In this document: positions 1 through 10,440 of the stretch, piece by piece
Layout of the letters: each line of letters begins with the position of its first letter
How positions within the stretch are numbered: position 1 is the stretch's first letter
Origin: Proteles cristata cristata
Lineage: Eukaryota > Chordata > Mammalia > Carnivora > Hyaenidae
DNA: 64,000 nucleotides
Assembly (NCBI GenBank): GCA_017311185.1
Contig: JAESUZ010002684.1
Coordinates: 744,001-808,000 of the forward strand
Direction of reading: 5' to 3'
Program-made: the position numbers and the translations under genes
The notes under the pieces: generated by a model
Seen by the model: only the letters and a program-made list of their open reading frames with translations
Told to the model about the DNA's origin: nothing
Databases searched by the model: none

Positions 1-327
1 TCAAAGCTATGCAGGAACCAAGTTGAGAATGTCACCCAAGGCTTCACAGATAAGATATTTGAGTTGGAATGGAAGTGTAGGGAAGAGTAGGGGTTCTGAA
101 AGGAGGAAAGAACTTATTCGTGTATTTATGTGTGTGTGTGGGGGTGGGCATTCATTAGTTTTCAGGAGTTTTTAAAAACTATATATTTGGTAGTAAAATG
201 TTTTTTTGTTGAATATCAGATTATTGTGATGTAAGTTTCATCTTGTTTCCCCAAACACTCCAAAGCTCACAACATGTGGACCTGAGAATTCAATTGTTGT
301 CATTTTCTGTCTTATAAATAAAAAATA

Positions 328-540
328 GGGGTGGGCGCCTGGCTGGCTCAGTCAGCTAAGTGTCTGACTTCAGCTCTGGTCGTGATCTTGAGGTTCATGG
401 GTTTGAGCCCCACATTAGAGTCTGTGCAGAGCCTGGAGCCTGCTTCAGATTCTGGGTCTCCCTCTCTCTCTCTGCCCCTCCCCTGCTCATGCTCTGTGTC
501 TCTCTCAAAAATTAAAAAAAAATGTTAGAAAAATAAAAAC
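328..540 (+). mobile_element. Felid tRNA-derived SINE
   Basis: Head GGCGCCTGGCTGGCTCAGTC, tRNA-like core, CT-rich stretch and an A-rich tail in order. The core reads GAGTCTGTGCAGAGCCTGGA, so the usual GCTGACAGCTC segment is deleted. Substitutions in the promoter A box suggest an old copy. No clear TSD was found because both flanks are A-rich. Confidence 0.9.
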
Positions 541-1651
541 AAATAGATCGATCGAGGCCATGTTAACTTTTATTTTTATTAAAAGGACAGACAGAGCACG
601 ATCCCCTGTGTAGGTCGTCCGGTGGAATGGGTAGTGGTAGATCAAATGGAATAGTCACCGAGGATATTGGATCCAACCGAGTAGGGCTGTGTGTGGATGT
701 GTGTGTACATCTGTGTTGTTTGTCTCTCACACAGCCTGTTACCGAATATCACAGATGTGATACCTTCTTTCATAGGCATAAAAACATGAGACCCGGAGAT
801 ACTCCCTGGGTTTATCTGCGAGAAGAGGATGGCTTGTTTTCGTACACGTATCTGCACAGCGTCTCAGTCCGCTTTTTCTCTTTGGCGGCAGCTGAAATAT
901 GTTGAGAGCTCATTACTTCAAATGAAGTGGAGACTGACTTTCCACGTTGACTGCCGATGCAGTAGAGGCTTGCTTGGCGTGGTTGGGATGGACGACTCGC
1001 TTGGCAGTTGGGTCTGCAGTGTAACCCGGTAATAGAAACTAAAGTGACAGGTTATGATGGCAGCAGAGAGTTCACATCTGCTGTGGCAACTGGGTGAATA
1101 TTTATCTGCATGATAACCAAGCGCCTACCGATGAAAGTTGCGTGCTTCTTTGCTTGAAGTTTGGTGGAGGGGGAGAAAAATGCCTGCCAAGGAAGGAAAG
1201 AGAAATCTATCTGCTTTTCTCTCTTCATGGTAAATGTGCAAGTGGGTGATTATACATACTGGGAAAGCCCATCGCGAAGATGTGGACGACTGGAAGTCAA
1301 ATATGCGAGTCAGTAACTATTTCGAGAACGCAACGCACTGTTCCCGTGTGTATTGACATGAATAAATGTGCCTGTCATCACAAACAGTTGTTGAGTTAGG
1401 AATATTTTTCTAAATTAGTGCTTCTGATTCTGGACTCACACATGGCCATTCTAACTAGGATTTATTATTTACTTAAATTGATTCTCTCTTCAGCTCTCAC
1501 CAAACTTACCTTTGCTGTCGTCACAATTCAGACCTGATTATGAATGACCAAGGTATCCCAAGAAAAATGGGAAATCTAGTTCTTGTAACATTCAGACTTC
1601 TTTTTGTAAAATAATTCCCAAGGATTTCTCTGGAGTTCATTCTTTCTTTTT
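541..1651. other. Non-repetitive interval, no gene seen
   Basis: No transposon signature, RNA gene or coding frame longer than 92 codons is recognised. The stretch around 600-1050 is somewhat richer in CpG than its surroundings, with no further sign of a promoter or exon. It could hold unique or very old repeat sequence. Confidence 0.45.
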
Positions 1652-1872
1652 TCTTTAAATTAATGTTTATATTTCAGAGAGAGAGAGAAGGAGGAAGGGA
1701 GGGAGATGGAGGGGGAGGAGCAGAAAGAGAGGGAGACATAGAATCTGAAGCAGACTCCAGGCTCTGAGCTGTCAGCACAGAGCCCGGCAATGGGGCTCAA
1801 ACTCACAAACCATGAGATCATGACCTGAGCCGAAGTTGGACACTCAACTGACTGAGCCACCCAGGCGCCCCT
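1652..1872 (-). mobile_element. Felid tRNA-derived SINE, antisense
   Basis: Read on the minus strand it starts GGGCGCCTGGGTGGCTCAGT, keeps the core and the GAGAGA-type stretch, and ends in an A-rich tail. A partial match between TTCTTTC in both flanks may be the TSD, but it is too simple to trust. Confidence 0.93.
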
Positions 1873-3124
1873 AGAGTTTCTTTCCAAACATGATAAATTC
1901 CCCATTTCTTTCAGGTTCCTCCTTCTTCAAAACGGCAGATCTTGAAAGTGATTAAAATCTCACAGTTCACTGTATTTCCAGTGCTTGTGGTTTTCAGGGG
2001 CCATGTTTAGGCAGGGCAGTAACTCATGTTTTATACATTGGATTGTAAATGAACTAGGGTACACTTCATATCGTTGAATGTGTGGACTCAGGAACGCATA
2101 TGTTTTCTAGCCAGATCACTACAGTGTCTGTTGTGCCCATGTTGGGCTGGTTTTGAATGTTGCACTGAAAGTCCCCAGCCATGAGGTGTCATCTATGATG
2201 TTGTTTCATAACAGCGGAGCTTCTCTGAAGTACAGATCCTTGCTTTGGTGAAGTCCAAGTCTCCAAGGAACATGTGTGCTTCCCCATTCTCACCATCTGT
2301 GGTTCATACAATGTCCTCAGCTATGATGAGATCACAGTTGGGCCAGGATGGAATTTCCTTGTTTAAATTTTCTCATCGGTTTTTCCCACACAGAGTTGCT
2401 AATGACTAGGATATTTGGAAGTGTATCTTCATTATAGTTCCTGTGGCTTCGCAAATATACAGCAGTCACACATAAGCGATATTAGTGATGGGTGATTTTA
2501 AGTACTTATTAGGTATAAGCATAAGCACTGATGTATAATATTATCTGATTTCATGAAGTAATGGCTTCCTATGTGACAAATGCTATGAATGCATATGATA
2601 AGGGTGTTGTTTCTAACAGTATTTTGGGACCCAAGTCTACTGAATGAAAATGTTACCACAAAACCTGGCACAGAGCTTTTCAGTCAATATCAAAGGAAGG
2701 GAGCAAAACAACACAGGGACTCAACAGCCAGAACGTTCAGATACTACCGTGGCTTCACTACTTAGTTGATTGACTTCCAGCACCTTCTAAGTCTGTTAGT
2801 TTCAGTGTCCTTGTATGTAAAATGGAATCGTTTTGGTTACACAAGAAAGGCAGTTATCTAAGGCAGCAACATATGATTCATAAATCTTCTAAATATTTAG
2901 AAAATTATTTTTAATGATGTAGAACTCTGATGAAATAAGTAGTATGATTAGCTGAGATTTTTATCTGTTAAGACAGATTGCACACTACAGTGTGACGGAT
3001 ACTTTGATTCCACAGTGAGATGCTCTGAGGGTAGGGAAGGGGCATCTATGCCAATGGCGGGGGGAGGATTGGAGGAAGAATGAATGAGCGGACCTCTGAG
3101 GTTTCTTGAGTTGGGTGTGTGCGG
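1873..3124. other. Mostly non-repetitive interval with a possible MIR
   Basis: No gene recognised. Around 2752-2840 the text runs from CACTACTTAGTTGATTGACTT to TTGTATGTAAAATGG, the order seen in the middle of a plus-strand MIR (end of the tRNA-like part, then the core). This is a weak match. The remainder shows nothing identifiable. Confidence 0.4.
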
Positions 3125-3582
3125 GAGGCACAATTTCTACTAATGACCCTCAAGATTCCCTGCCTGACCTAATCAAATAACCTCCTTAAGAGGAGAGAGA
3201 ACTTTCAGAAGCTTCTGGCGCAAAAAGAGGGCAAAGAGAATTGAACTATAAGAAGAGTTCAACATGCCATTGTTGGTTTGAATGCAGAAAAGGTCCTATA
3301 AAGAGGAATATGGATGCCCAAGGGTGCTCATTGAGGCCCCTCGCTGACATGGGCACCTCGTCCCACAAAACACCAGGAAGGGGGTTCTGCCAACAGTGTA
3401 AATGAGCTTGGAAGTACCTTCTTAGTCCTCCAGGTGAGACCTCGGCCTGGCCACTACCTTGACTTTGGTCTTGTGGAGCCTGCCCATGTGGACGCTGACC
3501 TGCACAACTGTGAGATGATAAATAGTGTGGTATTTGGGCACTAAATTAGTGTCTGTTTGTTACAGAGCTGGAGAAAGCTAAT
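3125..3582 (+). mobile_element. Ancient MaLR-like LTR remnant
   Basis: The order of short motifs matches an old mammalian LTR 3' half: CTAATCAAATAACCTCCTTA, a TTCAACATGCCATTGTTGG block, AATGAGCTTGGAAG, CCTCCAG, an ACCTTGACTTTGGTCTTGTG block, then ACTGTGAGATGATAAATAGT and GTTACAGAGC...AAGCTAATGTAA. The ATGATAAA block lies where the poly(A) region of these LTRs lies. It is strongly diverged, and the exact family (MLT1-like or another) cannot be settled by eye. No internal retroviral sequence follows. Confidence 0.55.
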
Positions 3583-3853
3583 GTAATTTTGAAGGATGGA
3601 CTTAAAGAGTTAGCTAGGAGAAAAAACAGACAGGGAGGCCAGTTGAAAGGCTAGGGGGAAGACCTAACAGACAAGTCAAAAAGGCTTAAAAAATGCAGAA
3701 AATCATGGCACTTTAGGGACACCAGCCCTAGGGACCACAATTTCCATTATGAATACCCGGAGCTGTGGAGCTATAAACGTGGAGTGCCTTGGTCAACAGT
3801 ACTTCATTCATGGTCTGGCATGGCTAACATTCGTCAGAAGGTAAAACTTCTTA

Positions 3854-4059
3854 GGGTGCCTGGGTGGCTCAGTCAGTTGAGCATCCAACTCTTGATTTTG
3901 GCTCAAGTCATGATCCCAGGGTTGTGGGATCAAGCCCCACACCAGGCTCCGTGTTGAGCCTCGAGCCTGTTTGGGATTCTCTCTCTCCCTATTCCTCTCT
4001 CACATACTCTGTCTCTGTCTCTGTCTCTCTCTCTCAGATTAAAAAAATAAATAAATAAC
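3854..4059 (+). mobile_element. Felid SINE with 19-bp TSD
   Basis: Complete head (GGGTGCCTGGGTGGCTCAGT), core, CT stretch and AATAAATAAATA tail. TSDs at 3835-3853 and 4060-4078 (CAGAAGGTAAAACTTCTTA) differ at one of 19 bases. The core lacks the usual CTGACAGCTCAGAG segment and reads GTTGAGCCTCGAGCC. Confidence 0.96.
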
Positions 4060-4188
4060 CAGAAGGTAAAACCTCTTACTCAGTCCTGTCTATTCTAAGG
4101 ATCTATGTTTGTGTAAGGAAGCTTAATTTTGGATGGGTGGGAATAAGGTAGAATGAATGAACGATTATTAGAAGTTGACCCAAATTTA

Positions 4189-4405
4189 GGGGTGCCTGGG
4201 TGGCTCGGTTAAGTATCCGACTTTGGCCCAGGTCACGATCTCATGGTTCGTGAGTTCGGGCCCCGCGTCAGGCTCTGTGCTGACAGGTAGCTCAGAGCCT
4301 GGAGCCTCCTTCAGATTCTATGTCTCCCTCTCTCTCCGACCATCCCCTGCTAACGCCATCTCTCTCTCTCTCTCAGAAATAAATAAAACATTAAAAAAGA
4401 AAAAA
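4189..4405 (+). mobile_element. Felid SINE with perfect 19-bp TSD
   Basis: The TSD AGAAGTTGACCCAAATTTA at 4170-4188 and 4406-4424 is identical on both sides. The head is shortened: after GTGGCTCGG it continues directly with TTAAGTATCC, losing part of the A-box region. The core reads GCTGACAGGTAGCTCAGAGCC, with four extra bases. Confidence 0.96.
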
Positions 4406-4424
4406 AGAAGTTGACCCAAATTTA

Positions 4425-4930
4425 AATATTTGAGAGTAATTCAAAATTCCAGAAGAGGGAATGATGTACACTAAAATTCATAATAAAATAGAGGAAAGAA
4501 CATTAAGGCAAGTTGGAAAGAGTGAAAGGGCTGAAGTGTGGTGTTGTGGAGTAAGACTTCAGCTGGTCTTAAAGTAAATTCATACATAAGATGCCGAGTC
4601 CAGCGCATTTCACTCTATACTTGGTTATTTATCACCTTTTCCCAATGATGAGAGAGAATGTGTTTTAATGAAAATAATAAACTTCATAATACACTTATAT
4701 ACTCACATTAGCAAGGTAAACTAAAATCAACATATGTTGTCCAAATATAATTTGCTTTTAGATTTTTGTATCTTTCTGAAGATGCAGGACATATTTAGTA
4801 TAACTTACCACCTAGTTCTCTATTAAATGATGTTTTAAAGAGACAAGAACTACTCTTCACCTATGTATTTTCTCTAAAATTCATCAATAATAAGTGCTTT
4901 AAAATTCTCAAGTGACTAACTGGGATTTAA
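4425..4930. other. AT-rich non-repetitive interval
   Basis: About 500 bases of AT-rich sequence with stop codons in all frames. No repeat, RNA gene or coding segment is recognised. Confidence 0.45.
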
Positions 4931-4948
4931 CTTATTTCTACATTATTA

Positions 4949-5151
4949 TTTTTTAATTAATTTTTTTGAGAGATAGAGACAGAGTGGGAATGGCAGAGGG
5001 GCAGAGGGAGAGGGAGACACAGAATTCGAGCAGGCTCTAGGCTCTGTGCTGTCAGCACAGAGCCCAACGTGAGGCTCAAAACCAACCACGAACTATGGGG
5101 TCCTGAGCTGAAGTCGGACCCTTAACCGACTGAGCCACCCAGATGCCCTAC
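4949..5151 (-). mobile_element. Felid SINE, antisense, 18-bp TSD
   Basis: TSDs CTTATTTCTACATTATTA (4931-4948) and CTTATTTCTACACTATTA (5152-5169) differ at one base. On the minus strand the head is GGGCATCTGGGTGGCTCAGT. The core lacks a few bases around the B box (ACCAACCACGAAC on the plus strand). Confidence 0.95.
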
Positions 5152-5208
5152 CTTATTTCTACACTATTATGTCAGCCATGTAGGTATAGATATTAAAATA
5201 TATTTATT

Positions 5209-5412
5209 CAATTTTTTAATGTTTATTTTTGAGAGAGAGAAGCAGAGTGTGAGTGGGGGCAGGGTGGAGAGATGGAGACACAGAATCCCAAGCAGGCTCC
5301 TGGCTTCAAGTTGTCAGGACGCAGCCCAACGCAGGGCTCGAACCCAACAATCATGAGATCATGATCTCATCCCAAGTTGGACACTTAACCGATTGAGCCA
5401 CCCAGGCACCCC
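5209..5412 (-). mobile_element. Felid SINE, antisense
   Basis: Lies 40 bp beyond the previous SINE's TSD and has the same orientation. Plus-strand order is TTTTTTAATGTTTATTTTTG, the GA-rich stretch, core, then GAGCCACCCAGGCACCCCC. The flanks AAAATATATTTATT and AAAATGTATTTTTT look like a diverged TSD. Confidence 0.94.
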
Positions 5413-6531
5413 CAAAATGTATTTTTTTAAAATGCAAAATTTAATTAAAATGATGACTCACTTATTCTCACTCTGTACCAATTCTGAGAATATAAAATAG
5501 TGCCATCAACCATTCCTTGGGTTCATGGTAAATTTTACAATGTATGTAAATACAACTTCGGGGTCAGTGTTTCTACATGATTCTTTGGTTTACAGTTCCA
5601 TGATGATTTCAGCAAGCCATATATATTCTCAAAGGGAAAGATGGATGGAAATGAACCATTTCTTCCTACCCCTGTTTGGAATTATTTCACTTGAAAGTTA
5701 GGCACACCTTTCCACGTAGGTAGAGCAAGCAGTCATCAAACCCCTCTGATAGACTAGCAACTGCAAAAATAAGATGATTATCTAGTCCGTCCAGGTATGT
5801 CTAAACCAAGACTAGCCATCAGAGGCAGAATGTCATGGAAGTGAAGTCAGTGCGCACGTATTTGTCTCTCCCTTTACATCCTACTACATAGGATGGAAGG
5901 CTTAGAAAACTTGGACCCCATGAGAGAAATACAGAAACAGCCCATTCCTCCCTTTACTCCACCCTAAGACCAACATTAGTCCAAAATAAAGGTGGTTTTG
6001 ATCAAAGTCCTTTGTCTGCTTTTCTTTTTCAACAGAACAAAAAGAAAACATGATTTCCAAGTGGAACGTTAATCATTATTGCCTCCCTTTATCTTGGTGG
6101 TTGCATTGGTTCAAACACGCTAGTGCAATTTCTTTGGGGATTTTCTAATTATACCTGTGGTCAGAAATGTTTAGTTGATTTCTTCTCTGACCTTTTCATA
6201 GCTGCTCTGACCCTTCCTTTAGTGAAAACTTCCTTGGTTCATTTCTTTAATAAAGTTGGTAAATCTTGCTTCGTGTACTTGTTTCATTAATAACTGCTGC
6301 CCAAAGTTTATATAGAATGGGTTTAAAACTAATACTGAAAAATTCACAACAAGAATTATAATCCATCCAGGCATGGTTTATGCTTCTAATGGTGGCGGCC
6401 TCTCTAAGTGTGCGAGTCTTATGAGAGGAGACCAGCATTCTAAGATTTATGGTATTCCTGCCCAACGAGCCACTGCTAAATTTTCTAAATTCTGCCATTT
6501 AGCTGATTGTGTTCAAATTATAGAACAGTCT
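5413..6531. other. Non-repetitive interval, no gene recognised
   Basis: Frames on opposite strands overlap at 6247-6558 (83 and 61 codons), and neither product is recognised. Plus-strand stretches such as CTTTAATAAAGTTGGTAAATC near 6245 resemble LTR poly(A) regions, but I could not define LTR ends. Treated as unassigned. Confidence 0.4.
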
Positions 6532-6546
6532 ATAAAATTATTTTTT

Positions 6547-7101
6547 AATTTATTTTAAAATTTCCATCCAAGTTAGTTAGCATAGAGTGCAGCAATGATT
6601 TCAGGAGTAGATCCCTTAAGGCCCCTCACCCATTTAGCCCATCCCCCTCCCACATTCCCTCCAGTGACCCTCTATTCATTCTCTGTATTTAAGAGTCTCT
6701 TAAGTTTTGTCCACCTCCCTGTTTTTATATGATTTTTGCTTCCCTTCTGTTATGTTCATCTGTTCTGTGTGTTAAAGTCTTCACGTAAGTGAAGTCATAC
6801 GTTGTCTTTCACCGACTGACTCATTTTGCTTAGCAGATCACCCTCTAGTTCCATCCAGGTAATTGCAAATGACAAGATTTCATTCTTTTTGATTGCTGAA
6901 TAATACTCTATTGTATATGTATACCACGTCTTCTTTATCCATTCATCTGTCAGTATTTGGGCTCTTTCCTTACTTTGGCTACTGTTGATAGGGCTGCTAT
7001 AAACATTGGGGTGCGTGTGCCCCTTCGAAACAGCACAACTGTGTCCCTTGGATAAGTACCTAGTAGTGCAATTTCTGGGTTGTAGAGTAGTTCTATTTTT
7101 A
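6547..7101 (-). mobile_element. 5'-truncated LINE-1, antisense
   Basis: Plus-strand text is the reverse complement of the 3' end of a carnivore L1: CATCCAAGTTAGTTAGCATA, GATTTCAGGAGTAGATC, then the ORF2 end with CTAGTTCCATCCAGG, TTTTGATTGCTGAATAAT and CTATAAACATTGGGGTGCG. Minus-strand translation at about 6950-7141 gives stop-free but non-functional ORF2 C-terminal residues. Flanks ATAAAATTATTTTTT (from 6532) and ATAAAATTATTATTTTT (from 7102) form a TSD. A dead retrotransposon copy. Confidence 0.92.
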
Positions 7102-7364
7102 ATAAAATTATTATTTTTATGTCACAAGTAATATGTGGCAATCATAGAGATGCAACTAAGAAGAAAGTTTAAGTTCCACGTGGGTAGAAATTTTTGTCTC
7201 TTGTCAATGGTTAATGTTCTTATTTGATATCTCACTGTCTGCTCTGTGTGCCTAGGGGCCATATGCTTTCTTGTTCATCAGGCACTTAACACTATGACTG
7301 ACTCATATTGATACACCTATACAGATGAATGTCTGTCCTATAAATGATACATTTTTATATGGGA

Positions 7365-7520
7365 TCTTACCATTCATGATGAATTTTTTTACTCAGTACA
7401 TCATCAATATAGCCCATGCTAAGAGGTACATTTCTATAATTTTCATGGCCGTATAGGATCTACTCTAATTTAGTAATCCTTCTTTACAGTTCTTTTGAGC
7501 TATTTCTGAAACAGGGTGAT
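7365..7520 (-). mobile_element. Old LINE-1 (L1M-type) fragment, antisense, first piece
   Basis: Text such as TTTTTTACTCAGTACATCATC and TTCATGGCCGTATAGGATC resembles the antisense ORF2 3' end of old mammalian L1s (target TACTCAGTATATCATGAAC, GCATAGTATTCC). It appears to continue at 8260-8316 and 8549-8610 (TGATAAATTTTTAGAAGTAG) beyond the LTR and two SINEs. Family and limits are uncertain. Confidence 0.42.
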
Positions 7521-8006
7521 TGTCAAAGAGACCACCAAACACCAAATAGAAATGAGGCAAGATTTTATTTATGGCCGGGCCAAACCTGGTCTCCTCATCT
7601 CACGGAGAAGTGCAGAGAATGGCCCCGAACAAAGGTGGGTGGCAGTGAGCTTATGTGGATCTCATAGTAAGTCAGAATATGTCATTATTTAGTTAACCAT
7701 TACATTCTACAGCATACCATGGTAACCAATTGCATTGTGACACTCAAGTGTTAGTTTTGGCAGGACCTATCAATTTTAAGTTCTTTGTCTTGAAATGACC
7801 AACCATAATTAGACATTTGAGAAGCCGTGGGGTGGTGACTATGTGACAGACCACCAGGGTAGAATGGTGACGTGGTGTTCTGTAAAGTTGCATACAGGGT
7901 GTGGGTGTGGTCAGCCAGAACAGGGAAGTACAAGCTTGCTGAGCGGATTTACAGAAGCAGAAATAGTATGTTAGTATTTAACCATGCTTGAGGTTAACCT
8001 ACAACA
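7521..8006 (-). mobile_element. Solo retroviral LTR (gammaretrovirus-like), antisense
   Basis: About 486 bp running TG...CA. On the minus strand it begins TGTTGTAGGTTAACCTCAAG, has an AATAAA signal (complement of 7564-7569) in ATAAATAAAATCTTGCCTC, and ends GGTGGTCTCTTTGACA, a U5-like end. The CGGGGCCATTCTCTGCACTTC block precedes the signal as in R. No primer-binding site or gag/pol/env sequence lies beside it, so this is a solo LTR. The 5-bp flanks (GTGAT and TTTCC) do not match, so its ends may be slightly misplaced or the site was rearranged. Confidence 0.75.
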
Positions 8007-8039
8007 TTTCCATTCTTTAATTAAAAGCAGTGTTTCCAG

Positions 8040-8248
8040 GGGTGCCTGGGTGGCTCAGTAGGTTTAATGTCCAGCTGTGGCTCAGGTCATGATCTTGTGG
8101 TTCATGAGTTGAGCCCCACATCGGGCTCTGTGCTGACCCCTCAGAGCCTGGAACCTGCTTCAGATTCTGGGTCTCCCTCCCTCTCTGCCCCTCCCCCATT
8201 CACACTCTGTCTCTCTCTCTCAAAAATAAGTAAGCATTAAAAGAAAAA
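8040..8248 (+). mobile_element. Felid SINE
   Basis: Inserted 34 bp past the LTR. Complete head, core and CT stretch; tail AAAAATAAGTAAGCATTAAAA. Flanks AAAGCAGTGTTTC and AAAACAGAGTTTC give a TSD with two differences. The core reads GTGCTGACCCCTCAGAGCC. Confidence 0.94.
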
Positions 8249-8259
8249 CAGAGTTTCAA

Positions 8260-8316
8260 CAAAAACATCATTGTTTCATATTATACCTATGGTTATTTTC
8301 TAATGATAAATTTTTA
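8260..8316 (-). mobile_element. Old LINE-1 fragment, second piece
   Basis: Short stretch between two SINEs that seems to continue the old antisense L1 of 7365-7520. The last 16 bases became the TSD of the next SINE. The assignment rests on the context phrase GATAAATTTTTAGAAGTAGAA across the SINE, typical of antisense L1 ORF2. Confidence 0.35.
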
Positions 8317-8532
8317 ATGTTTTTTAAATTTTATTTATTTCTGAGAGAGAGAGAGAGAGATAGCATGAGCAGGGGAGGGTCAGAGACAGAGAGATACAGA
8401 ATCTGAAGGAGGCTTCAGGCTCTGAGGTAGCTGTCAGCACAGAGCCCGGCACAGGGCTCGAACCCACAAACCATGAGATTATGACCTGAGCCGAAGTTGT
8501 ACGCTCAACTGACTGAGCCACCCAGGCACCCC
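8317..8532 (-). mobile_element. Felid SINE, antisense, perfect 16-bp TSD
   Basis: TSD TAATGATAAATTTTTA at 8301-8316 and 8533-8548 is identical. Plus-strand order is T-rich tail, GA stretch, core with GAGGTAGCTGTCAGCACAGA, B box, GAGCCACCCAGGCACCCC. The extra GGTAG in the core is shared (as its complement) with the copies at 4189 and 27648, hinting at a sublineage. Confidence 0.97.
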
Positions 8533-8548
8533 TAATGATAAATTTTTA

Positions 8549-9227
8549 GAAGTAGAATGGATGGATCCAACTGTGTTCGTTCACATAGTGCAAATATTCT
8601 AATAAAGAATAAATTGAAGGAGTCACTCACTCATGCCTAGCTGTGAATTAAATATAGTTAACTTAATTGTTTTCCTTTCCATACCTCACTGATAGGAGTG
8701 GCCCTGAGGGGGAAATAAAGGAGTGTTTTGATTAGGAGCGGGGTTGGGTTATTCTCCTCTCCTTGCCTCTCTCACAGAGCATATGTATCTCTGGAGGACG
8801 GGGAGAAGCACAGAGACACGTACCCCAGAGTGGTGAGGAGTCAGGGAATGAGCCACAGCAGAGAGACGCTGTCAGAAGACAGAAGCTGACCCGCGTCTGG
8901 TGGTTTTGCAGAGGTCTATGTTTACCTTGATCTGGGCTCTATCCAAGTGTATCAGGTTTGGGAGCCCATGGGAAGATTTAGCGTTTCCAGTGGGACATTC
9001 TCACTTCAGGTCCTGTGTTTCCTATTTCACGTACTGTTAGCACCATCATTAGACTCACCAGGAAGTCAGGGAAAGGAGGGGCTCTGTCATTCCAGAGCCT
9101 GCGTGCTAGGCAGTCACCCACATGGCAGGACAGTCTATCCTGGAGCTCCCCAGCCTTGTCCACATCCATGTCTCCTCAAGAAGAGGTTGTCATTGTGCTC
9201 AGAGACTTAGCATATAGTTTTTCTAGG
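8549..9227. other. Old L1 end, then unassigned sequence
   Basis: The first 60 bases seem to finish the old L1 (AGAAGTAGAATGGATGGATCC). The rest (about 8610-9227) shows no repeat. Open frames of 63-119 codons overlap on both strands around 8950-9374, run into a SINE and are not recognised. Confidence 0.4.
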
Positions 9228-9246
9228 TATCAAGCTGACTTGTATG

Positions 9247-9424
9247 TATGTATGTATTTAGAGCAGAGGAGGGGCAGAGAGAGAGGGAGAGAGAGAATCC
9301 CAAGCAGGCTCCATGCCATCATCACAGAGCCTGACACAGGGCTCAAACTCACAAACCCTGAGATCATAACCTGAGCTGGAATTGAGAGTCAGATGCTCAA
9401 CCAACTGGGTCACCCAGGTCCCGC
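9247..9424 (-). mobile_element. Felid SINE, antisense, older variant
   Basis: TSDs TATCAAGCTGACTTGTATG (9228-9246) and TATCAAACTGATTTGTATT (9427-9445) match at 16 of 19. The core has the alternative text AATCCCAAGCAGGCTCCATGC and GAATTGAGAGTCAGATGCTC, a subtype also seen at 53757. The tail side carries a TATG repeat. Confidence 0.93.
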
Positions 9425-9445
9425 AATATCAAACTGATTTGTATT

Positions 9446-10440
9446 TGTACTTCAGGAAATTTCCCCAGATAGTACAGTAGTTTGAACATAGATGTGACTG
9501 AGAAGGTCATTAAGAACCTATGCTTTCATTTGACTTCCCACCTACAGGGCTTTCTACACACTCATCGACTGTACTATAGGGTATTTAGGAAGGTGCGGCC
9601 TCTTAAATGAGCCTCGGGCCCTGTCTCCCTGTCAAGTTTAGTCCAAGTATAGGACTGAGGAGACCCACCTGCTGCGGAAATTACAGAGAGGGTGGAGGGC
9701 AGTCATAATCTGGGCCACCAGGATCGTCCAGCTTGGAAATAATTTATGGAAACTATAGCAGTTTTCGCCATGCTTGTGCTCCCCACAAACCATAAACTCT
9801 GCGTTGGTGATTAGAATGGGAAGAGAGAACTTAGATTTGCAAGGCATGTGATGGGGGATCCACGTGAAATTTATAATTCTTTTTATTAGGTATAGTTTTC
9901 TCCTAAGAAAGGTCTAAGCACCCATATTTATTTATTGATTTGCTTTTTTCATTTCCTCAAATCAAAGGTAATCATATTTTAGCATATTTTCCCTTTAAAA
10001 CCTTCTGTTGAGGTTCTTTGCTGTTGTTGAAGTAGAAAACTGTGTTGATTTTCTGTTGCAGTCACTTACTATACATATATGTTATTGATATTATAAATAC
10101 AATGAGTGTGCTTTTCTATAGGTTAGGGGTTGGTCTGTACCTCATCAAAAAATACAAGCTTAGGCAATTTCTGGAGTTTTTGTATAGAATTTATAGAATA
10201 AAGGAGAGTGGCTAGAAGATAGGCATGGGTAATGTTTCAGTTTCCAAGAAAAAGAGTCGGGGACAAATTTAGATTCCCTCGTGTCTACATAAGTAACTGA
10301 AATTGATTCTGGCATATGAGGCAGATTATTTCAAGATTGATTTTTAGAAAGGGAGAAGCTGACCACTAAGATTTAGTTCACTGTGATCATGTAATACGGT
10401 CAAACATCACCTTAAAAAAATAAGAATGCACTCAACGGAT
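9446..10440. other. Unassigned interval
   Basis: AT-rich with no recognised gene. The 3' part, from about 10180, may already belong to the CR1/L3 fossil that becomes recognisable at 10440, but the match there is too weak to call. Confidence 0.4.

Noticed and set aside
6247..6558. Overlapping frames and an LTR-like AATAAAG region
   Set aside because: No TG...CA ends could be set and neither translated frame resembled a retroviral or cellular protein.
7521..8006. Complete endogenous retrovirus beside the LTR
   Set aside because: Neither flank contains gag, pol or env text or a primer-binding site; the flanks are L1-like DNA and a SINE.
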